A DNA stretch of 64,000 nt, taken from the NCBI RefSeq assembly GCF_964019385.1, contig NC_088645.1:30052088-30116087 (forward strand), given 5' to 3'. The stretch's first letter is position 1, and each line of letters starts with the position of its first letter. Source of the stretch: Sycon ciliatum (taxonomy: Eukaryota; Porifera; Calcarea; Leucosolenida; Sycettidae). The notes beneath the pieces are model-generated. The model saw nothing but the letters and a program-made list of their open reading frames with translations. It had not been told where the DNA came from and did no database searches. Below, piece after piece: positions 33,789 to 41,677 of this stretch. Both the position numbers and the translations under genes were made by a program.

Positions 33789-34907
33789 ATGTCGAGTGCA
33801 GTTAAGAGTTTTCTGAAGCGAGTAACCTCACCACCCCATGCTGGTCGTGGGAGGGTAGGATCTTCTAAAAGTCCGTGTAGTCCAGACGTCATACCAGGAA
33901 CACCCCTGCAGGACATGGGACGAGCAGCTGGTCGTAAAGCCAAAGCAGCGAGCCCGACCGAAAGTTTATTAATGGAGGACCAGCTTTCGAGCGACACGGT
34001 CACAGTACGGCCAATTGCCGTGACGAAAACTGCTCGCCTGCCGGACAAATCTGCCATACCTACACCTTCAGCCGGCACAGTCCCTTTGGACAAAGTGATG
34101 CATTTTCTAACAACGTTTGCCAAGGAGTTTCGGGAGGACATGGCGACCACCACGAAGCAACTACTGACAGCGTTTGACAAGCGCCTGTCCAGTGTCGAGG
34201 ATCGTCTTGCCAATGCTGAGCGAGAATTAAAAGAGCTCCGCACCTCAAACAAGAAACTAGCAAGTGAAGTTTCCCGGTGTGTTTCAGGGACCTCATTGAC
34301 TGGTGGAATGTCGTCTGGCGGGGAATCCGCCATTTCCGGCATCAAGAAGGATGTTGCCAAGCTGTCTGCTAGACTTGGGGACGTCATTGCACAGTCGACA
34401 CCAAATTTGGCACATTCTTGCATTCAGGAGCAGGCTGAGCATGTGGCTCGCGCGGATAACGTCATTCTGCGATGCGTGCCAGAAAATGTTGCGGAAACAT
34501 CTTCCCAGCTGGTGCAGACAGTACACGGACTGATCCCAAATGGGCTCAACCCCCAGGATGTGCTCAGCGCCGAGAGACTGGGCAAACCGAGAGATCGTAG
34601 ATCTATGGCCAATGGCAATGAGTCATCACGACCGAACAAACCCCGCCTGGTTCGCGTCCGGCTGTCAAGAGCAGGCAAAGATCACCTGATGCGCAATAAA
34701 CATCAGGCAGCGCTTGGCGACACACAGGTTTACGTTGCACATGATCTTACCCGTGATGAGCAGAGTAAACGCAACGATGTGTGGCCTACGTTCCGTAAGC
34801 TCAGGGAGCACAACATTCGCTGTACGCTTCCTAGGTATACTATCATGCTGAAGGGGAAAGCAATGACTGATGAGGAGATCGCTCAGGTCTTATCCCGATC
34901 TGCGTAG
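33789..34907 (+). CDS. LINE ORF1 protein, intact, L1-ORF1 type
   Basis: 372 codons without interruption, starting MSSAVKSFLKRVTSPPHAGR. Residues 1-95 are basic and Ser/Pro-rich. Residues about 96-165 form a coiled coil (MHFLTTFAKEFREDM, RLSSVEDRLANAERELKELR). A second short heptad region follows near 180-205 (IKKDVAKLSARLGDVI). The RRM-like domain begins at ADNVILRCVPENVAE (about 224) and includes VLSAERLGK and PRLVRVRLSRAGKDHLM. The C-terminal domain has VYVAHDLTRDEQSKRNDVWP and a final TIMLKGKAMTDEEIAQVL. This is the arrangement of Transposase_22/L1 ORF1p RNA chaperones, though ORF2 resembles CR1/L2-like LINEs. ORF2 begins 16 bp after the stop. It is the best preserved coding sequence in the window. 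Confidence 0.82.
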   Translation: MSSAVKSFLKRVTSPPHAGRGRVGSSKSPCSPDVIPGTPLQDMGRAAGRKAKAASPTESLLMEDQLSSDTVTVRPIAVTKTARLPDKSAIPTPSAGTVPLDKVMHFLTTFAKEFREDMATTTKQLLTAFDKRLSSVEDRLANAERELKELRTSNKKLASEVSRCVSGTSLTGGMSSGGESAISGIKKDVAKLSARLGDVIAQSTPNLAHSCIQEQAEHVARADNVILRCVPENVAETSSQLVQTVHGLIPNGLNPQDVLSAERLGKPRDRRSMANGNESSRPNKPRLVRVRLSRAGKDHLMRNKHQAALGDTQVYVAHDLTRDEQSKRNDVWPTFRKLREHNIRCTLPRYTIMLKGKAMTDEEIAQVLSRSA

Positions 34908-34922
34908 GGGTGCGACGGTGGT

Positions 34923-37900
34923 TTGGCAGCGGACATGGTGGGCCCGGACACAGTGAACAGCTGTCGCGTGCGCGCTTTGCCCAATTCAAGGTGTACATCA
35001 GCCCTGAATGACGATGACGATGCATCCGTAGTTCCGGTACGTACATGTAGATCTACGTGCATGTCTCTCAATATCTGCCACATTAATATATGCAGCATTA
35101 GGAACAAGCTTTTATATATACATGACTTAATCGTTACACATACATTGGACATTTTATGCATTACTGAAACTTGGCTGGATGCGTGGATCGCGGACTCGAC
35201 GATTTCACGGCCTGGTTTTGAACTCATTCGACGGGACAGATGTGGAGGAAAGGGAGGAGGTGGTGTACTGCTGTATGTTCGAAGAACAATACGGATGGGT
35301 TTCGTTCACTTAAGCCCACATGATAGCGAGCTTGAGGCAGCGAGTGTGGTACTAGAGTTCCGCAGACCCGGACGCATCACGTGGTGCCTGCCTATAGTTT
35401 GTGTGTACCGACCCCCGTCGTCAAGAGTAGGATTCTGGGAACAGTTTACTAGCTATATTGATGCTATGCATTCTAGGAGATCTAAATGTAGACTGTTTAT
35501 CCGATCCACTTCCTTCCCACTTCAGAGATATGTGTGCTGCCCACAATTTTCGTAATGTAGTGGCTGAGCCAACCAGATTCCGTTCCACGTCTTGTTTGGA
35601 TGTAATCTGCATTACTAGCGATATCACTGCTGTTAATGTGAATGTCATCCCAGATCCCATTAGTGATCACTTTGCTGTAAAGGCTTGTCTTGAAATAGGA
35701 AGCCAGGTGGACAGACCACAACGTATCCGTGTCAGAACTCGAAAGAAGCCTCTCTCCACACTTGACTTTGAAGAGATGTCAGAAAGAATTGGTTCAGCCC
35801 TCACGGAGACTGGAAACAAAATCACCGCTGACACTACTGTTGATGACCTTGCAGACAAATGGCATGGCAGCATTAATGATGTCCTGGACGAGCTAGATCC
35901 ACATGTAGTGAAAAACATTCAACTGATTAAACGATCGCCAAAGCCATGGATTACTCGACAACTTAGGTCTCTCCTTGCACGGCGACAGTACCTCCACCGT
36001 CGAGTCAGAAAGAAAGGATCAAACGATCCTGCCCTTTTAGAAGAATACCGTCGGGTGCGGCGGGAAGGAACGCTATTTAACAGACGTCTCCGCTCCAGGT
36101 ATTACCAGAATGAATTTATGTCGGTGAAGAAACAGCCCCGGAACCAATGGGTCCTGATGAATGCATTGCTCCGCAGAAAGGCTAAGGACAGTGGTGAAGG
36201 AATCGACCACAAAGGAGTCTCACAGGTTTTCCAACAAATTGTCACTGATCCTGATAGGTTGCCACTTCTCTGTCTATTCGGTCCACATCGCCAGCCGTCA
36301 ATGTTATCCATACCGCAGCCTACAGTCACCAACATCTTGAAGATTCTTCGCACTCTGAACGTGCACAAGGCTCCGGGGCCGGACAGAATACCCTCGATCC
36401 TGTTTAAGAATTGCCATGAAGTTCTAGCAGGCTCACTGTGTGCAATATTCAAGGCATCCATTGAGGAGAGCAAGTTTCCAGCTTTGTTCAAACACGCATC
36501 CGTCAGAGCCCTTTTCAAAGGCGGAGACTGCTCAGAGCCGACAAACTTCCGACCCGTCTTTCTCTTGCCCATTGCTAGTAAGGTCCTCGAGAAGCATGTA
36601 TATCGCCAGCTTACTCACCTCCTACTGGAGAACCCCACCATCATCCCGCCACAACAATTTGCGTACAGACGGCATCATTCATCGACAGCTGGCAAAGGGA
36701 TCTCGATTCGAAGAAGGTCGTTGGCGTCGTTCTCGCAGATGTGAGGAAGGCGTTCGACAGCGTCAACCATCAGCTGCTACTGAACGAACTTTTTAATTGT
36801 GGAGTTGGTGATGCGGCTTTGGCATGGTTCAAAGATTACCTGAGTGACAGGACACAGCAGCTCATAGCGCCGGACAATCTGATTCGTGCATCGTGCAGCC
36901 AAGGAGTGCCGCAGGGGTCTGTGTTGGGCCCAGTGCTATTCAGCATTTACGTAAGAGGCCTTCCTGGATGTGTGAGTGCCTCATCTGTACTTCAGTTCGC
37001 TGACGACGTTAACATGTATGCGGCTGGTGACACTACTGAAGAAGTCGTGGACAAATTGAACGGCGATCTTATTAAGTTATCGGATTATCTGAAAGGAAAG
37101 CGAATGAAATTAAATCCGGCTAAAACGAAGTTCATACTGCTCCACCGCAAGACCACCGATGTCCCGATGTCTGCCTATGTCACCATTGATGGTGTCGTTT
37201 TCCCCGCACGCAGTCTGCTCGTTACTTGGGTATTGTACTTGACGAAAACTTGACTTTTGGCCCACAAATAGACAACCTTGTAGGCTCTGTCAACAGGAAA
37301 CTTGGTGCATACCGCTTATCCCGCCATCTTCTGCCATACCATGCTCGGCGTACCTTCTATTTAAGTGTCATTCAGTCAACCTTGGAGTTTTTTTTTTTTT
37401 TTTTTTTTTTTTCTACAAAATCCACATATCTCCAGACACTGGGGTGAATGATGGAGTGTGGTGGTGGGGCCCATTAAGCTCCGCCGACCAGAGGTCTCGG
37501 CTTCATAGCTCCATGGACGCACCAAGCAAGCAGCGCTTATATCCATTCCCTAAGTTCTACGAACTATGATAAGTATGTCCGTTTGTTCAATAGATCCCTC
37601 AGAATAGTATTTGGTTTTGATAAGTTTACCAGTGCTTCACACATTCTTAGCCTTTACAGCTTTTATCATATTTCGGTGCGCGTCAATTTGAAATTGTTCA
37701 TTCTGTTGTTCCGGTGCATCCATAGCGGAACATGCAGCTCTTTGCTTCAAGAAATCTTTACCAGCCGCTGCTGTAGCTCTCACACCACTGCCACTACGAG
37801 ATCCCAGGTGTCTTTTTCTTTGGCATTACCCCCAGCACAGAGTACGGCTGGCTTTTCTCGGATTGGCTATCTCGCTGCTGACCGGTGGAATATGCTGCCT

Positions 37901-37984
37901 TCCACTGTTCGTACTTGTACCGATTACCGCTCATTTATTCGCTCATGCATAACCTTCTTAGGGGCTCCCGTAAGAAGACCATAG
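34923..37984 (+). pseudogene. LINE ORF2: endonuclease + RT, three breaks
   Basis: The EEP domain opens with MSLNICHINICSIRNKLLYI, then ILCITETWLDAWI (catalytic Glu), GGGGVLLYVRR and VCVYRPPSSRVGFW. A frameshift near 35460-35480 leads to CILGDLNVDCLSD (GDLN active site), DVICITSD and PDPISDHFAVKA (SDH). RT motifs follow: KAPGPDRIPSILFKN, TNFRPVFLLPIASKVLE, and, after a second frameshift near 36690-36740, MRKAFDSVNHQLL, SQGVPQGSVLGPVLF and catalytic QFADDVNMY. A third frameshift near 37230 leads to GIVLDENLTFGPQID and LSVIQSTLEF. There a poly-T-headed insertion (37388-37565) interrupts it; the C-terminal part resumes about 37583 and ends near 37984 with AADRWNMLPSTVRTC. Inactive. Confidence 0.85.
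37388..37565 (-). mobile_element. Poly-A retroposon (LINE4-type 3' end) in ORF2
   Basis: Starts on the plus strand with about 25 T, and contains GCCGACCAGAGGTCTCGGCT, the stem also found at 48750 and 51490. It interrupts ORF2 after the codons for STLE. Read on the minus strand it is a short retroposon with a poly-A tail, probably a 5'-truncated copy related to the LINE at 48597-52430. Confidence 0.7.
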
Positions 37985-38034
37985 GTCTGTGGGAAACACC
38001 CTAGTAAAATAAAATTTAATAATAATAATAATAA

Positions 38035-38268
38035 TCGCTTGAAGAAAAAGCAAAGAAAAACAACTGTCTCTCCAGTCATTTAGATGCTGTTGCCCTTGAC
38101 ATCTGGTTCCATCCAGAGGACGCGACTTTTGTTTGTCCCCAGTGCTCTCCGTTGCTCCGTTGACAAACAAAAGTCGCGTCCTCTGGATGGAACCAGTTGT
38201 GAAGGGCAACAGCATCTAAATGACTGTGGAGAGAGAGCAGTTTTTCTTTGCTTTTTCTTCAAGCGATT
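38035..38268. repeat. Centre of the palindrome
   Basis: Two arms of about 105 bp (GCTTGAAGAAAAAGCAAAGA ... GGACGCGACTTTTGTTTGTC) in inverse orientation around a short spacer CCCAGTGCTCTCCGTTGCTC. The arm end is a diverged copy of the outer end of the large arms. Confidence 0.85.
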
Positions 38269-41188
38269 GTTGTCGCTCTGTACTCCTTGTTCTTTCCTCT
38301 ACAAATCTCCTGTAGTCGTCGAGGGCCTTCATAATGGCTGTGAAATTGGCTGCCCACTGTAAAACTGCGTTTTTGAGAGTGCTTTGAAGATTCTTCGCCT
38401 CCTAATGGATCAAAGTACGAGCGCTCCCTGTGGATTCGATTATATGTAGGTGAGTTGTTCAAGAAATCAGTGTCTTCTTTCTGTCTCTGCCCTCACGCTG
38501 GCACAATATCAGCCTCTATATCCATAACAGCCCGCACCTCCCCCCGTAGACTGCATGACTTAGCTGTATTCTCGCCCTCCGTGGTGATTGAAGACCCGTG
38601 GAAGAAGTTGTTCAGAATGATGTCCTGAGAATATAAAATAAATAATTCCAGGGAATTGTTACAGGGTATTTTGGAAGGATGGAGAGAGAGAAAGAGAGCA
38701 CTGTTTGAAGTGTTTGTCTCACTGAAATTACTCCAGATTATTGAATGGTGTATGACCTACTCGATATTTTCCGCAATGGTTTTTCCTGATTTGCGGGATC
38801 TCTTCTTTTGCTGTTTGCGTGTTTACAGGAAGTGACTGTCTGGTGTATCTGCACCAGATCCTGGGGAAATGAAGTCAGATGCAGAGGCAGGGTCGTCCAG
38901 TGATGCAACACTGCCGTTCTATGTGCAACGTCACCGCTAATGATCCCCCGGCGAAAACACAAACACGTGAAGAGACTACAGTATTGACCGTTCTGGTAAT
39001 GAATCGTGACTGCTCGGACAGTCGATAATCGAAACACAGAGCACCAGCATGATGTTTTCATATTGGGAACCACACACCAGCTCAATTCTCAAGCCGAAAA
39101 AATTGATGAATACAAAACACAGAGCGACGCAACAAGATATCATCCGGCAACCAAACCAACCTGGGTCTGATGCACTGAATAGTCTGTCTGCTGCACAGAC
39201 TGTTACAAGGTACATGCATTGCAGAACAAAGTGTAACCAAAGATACACAGGGTTATAGCTGCACACTCGTGCATGTGCTCGCTCAGCCCAAGAACACGCA
39301 GGATGATAGAAATAATCCGGGGGAAACAGGCTAATGTCATGACCGGGGAGTGGGCCAGACATACTCTCAGGATTCTGCAATTCCAGGTTATTTACGGAAA
39401 TATACCGGGAGTCCAGATACCCATTCCTCACCCTCACCACACAAGAAGATCAAAGCTTCACTCTAGGACCAAGCTCAAACAACAGAGATAAAGAAGCAAG
39501 AAGAACAACAACAACCAGCGATCGATGCAAAGCATCGAGCTATATACTACAAGACCTAGTAGCGTGCACTGCGCGGAGCGAGCGAGTAGCCAGCAAAGCA
39601 TGAATAGTGATAGGTTTCACAACACTATTGATCGACAAGACACATCGCCGCCACGGCAAACACTTCATAAAGACACATGTATAAGCAGACTGAATACAAT
39701 ACAGATAATGACATTGTAGCAACACACGGACACGACACTAGCACCGCAGTAAGCATCAAGACGTAAATAGTGCAGCTCTGAAAAAGTAAAAACTACATTG
39801 ACATGTACATTGGTGTGCCGAGTAGTATCATCCTTGATTACCCATCCAACCAAGACGTTATCAGGTCCCAGACGCCGAGATCCTACGCCGAATTTGAAGT
39901 GCATCTAGCCTTGAACCTGTTGCACAAGGCACACACATATGACAAAAAAATGACATCCACTCCGATTATTTCCAGAGGCCATTCATAACAGAACACAGAA
40001 ATGAAACCACGGGCTCAACAAAGTAAACGCAAAGGAAATTAGTTAAAATAATCCATGAAGTGCTATTTTAATTCCAGCGCTGACTGCAGTGTGGCGTCAT
40101 GGCCCGATACCCGCTGAGCATAGACACAAACTCCATTTGACAGGGGCACGACATACTATTAGAATAAAGTCTGAGTCATAAAGTACAGCACTCCAATGAC
40201 ATGACGGACACCTCGTGCAAATGCGTGGTCTGTTCATCCGGCCAACTCGGCCACGCATGAGAGTGTGTGCATGTACGCTCGCACGCAAGCGCGCGCGTGC
40301 ACACACACCTTGTACTCAGTGCGTATGGCGTACCTGTTGCGCAGATAATGAAGATGGAATCATTATCATGATGTTACATGTACATGTACAGTGTATGTTT
40401 GAGTGTAAAGTAAATTTTATTTTATTCCCGTAGCTATGCAGAAGACGTTACTTCAGTAACGTCTGGCACTAGCCAGGGTCCACACAGCTTTTTATTTCTT
40501 CGACACAACTTACTCCACATCTTCGCATTTCTCATAATCCATCCACTTACGCTCCGTCTCAGTTGAGGAAAAACTCACCCAGGTATACACTAGTCACCAC
40601 AGCCATGTGATGACATTGGGATGGGTCCCAAGCACGATTGCACTCTCCAGTTACAATATAATTTTATTTGTCCAGATTATCTGTGAAGACAAAATGCAAT
40701 GCATAGCGGCAATCGATGGATGAAGAGAGAGTTTGTAAATACTTATATCTTTCCACTTGTTCAGGAGCTTACCTTTTGGAGTTCACATCGTTTACACGAT
40801 CTCTTATGCTGTCTTGCACCTTGGCTTTGTTGGCCATGGATACGCCATCCCAGAAGACATTCTACAGGAGCTACTAATGCATAGCGTTTTTCACGCTCGA
40901 TCTCGGCGATCTACCTCGTCACGCCAATAAAATCCTCCGTGACACTGGCTACAGTCACAAGAGACGTCTCAGTAAGGTTATGAGCACGACAACGCCGTCG
41001 AGATCAAGGACAAAGAGAAAACAAAACACTCACTGAAAACAGCAAAGAAGAAACGAAGAAATGTACACGATTCCTATATGTTGCCACTGACAACTGGTTC
41101 GGTGGAGACGACGCTACTTTTGTTTGTCCCCAGTGGGATCGTTGCTATGCGTATCGAAGGAACTGTGACGTCATCACTTAACAGCCCC
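38269..41188 (-). repeat. Right arm of the palindrome
   Basis: Inverse copy of the left arm with several differences: a 400-bp segment at 39320-39730 replacing one of the left arm's tandem copies, and a 55-65-bp insertion at 40436-40491. No transposase-like ORF. Confidence 0.75.
40430..40491. mobile_element. Short hairpin repeat, Helitron-end-like
   Basis: TTCCCGTAGCTATGCAGAAG, then the palindrome AGACGTTACTTCAGTAACGT(CT), then GGCACTAGCCAGGGTCCACA and CAGCTTT. The left arm lacks it. The same sequence is at 63919-63986. A hairpin followed a few bases later by CTAG resembles a Helitron 3' terminus, but the sequence continues beyond CTAG in both copies. Confidence 0.5.
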
Positions 41189-41190
41189 AT

Positions 41191-41552
41191 TGTGTGAGTG
41201 TATATGCAGGAGTCCGCGGTCACGTGAGGGGGGAGTGATAAATGGAAGTTTCCGGAGGAAGATGGAGGAAACTGTAGTTATCACCAACCCTCACCGCACC
41301 CAGCTCACGCCATGCCATGTTGTGTCCTGCTCAAGGCAGACCAACTCTTCGAAAGATGAGAATGAATCATCAGTAAAACGCAATGGCTTTTAAAGGGAAG
41401 CTGGCTGCAAAGGCGGCTTGAAAGGTGACATGTGAATGTGTTATGTGCAAGGCGCCAGAGGTACCGCAGTGCAGGGCCTAGGGTGCGAACAGCAGCACTA
41501 GCAGCCTGAGTACCAAGACCCATGCAGGGAAAGGTGCTACAATATCACCACA
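41191..41552 (-). mobile_element. 3' LTR of the gypsy element
   Basis: On the minus strand it starts TGTGGTGATATTGTAGCACC and ends CATATACACTCACACA, a TG...CA LTR of 362 bp. The TGTGGTGATATTGTAG start is common in metazoan Ty3/gypsy LTRs. The palindrome is inserted 2 bp beyond its outer end. The outer 122 bp (41191-41312) recur at 45037, 53616 and 54318. Confidence 0.8.
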
Positions 41553-41566
41553 TGCCCCCTCGGCTT
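41553..41566 (-). other. Polypurine tract
   Basis: AAGCCGAGGGGGCA on the minus strand directly before the LTR start; the usual primer for plus-strand synthesis. Confidence 0.7.
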
Positions 41567-41677
41567 GAGTGCGACTTGGGAGCACTAACACAAAGAAAAT
41601 CCTGAAACTGAAATTCGAAAATCACAGCGTAGCGCACAAGCAACAAGGAAAAAGCAAGAGAAGCATGCCCACTCAAT

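Larger units (their letters stand above)
33780..38034 (+). mobile_element. LINE inside the palindrome
   Basis: 4.25-kb non-LTR retrotransposon with intact ORF1 (33789-34907) and broken ORF2 (34923-37984). The 3' end has the stem AGACCATAGGTCT, then GTGGGAAACACCCTA, AAAATAAAATTT and TAA repeats ending at 38034. It interrupts the left arm next to the palindrome centre: the arm sequence GCGACAAC stops at its 5' end and AATCGCTTGAAG resumes after the TAA tail. Confidence 0.85.
30949..41188. mobile_element. Giant palindromic element with LINE inserted near its centre
   Basis: The outer ends are inverted repeats GGGGCTGTTAAGTGATGACG. The left arm 30949-33777 plus 38035-38145 pairs with the right arm 38165-41188 over about 2.9 kb with roughly 90 percent identity by eye. 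It is flanked by AT at 30947-30948 and 41189-41190; joining the flanks across one AT restores GTGTGGTTATTGTGTGAG, the normal leader/LTR junction of the gypsy units. A motif of about 60 bp near the outer ends (GGACAAACAAAAGTAGCG..., AACCAGTTGTCAGTGGCAAC) recurs in inverse orientation at the centre, so each arm looks like a TIR element and the whole like two such elements fused. No transposase is recognised. Confidence 0.8.
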
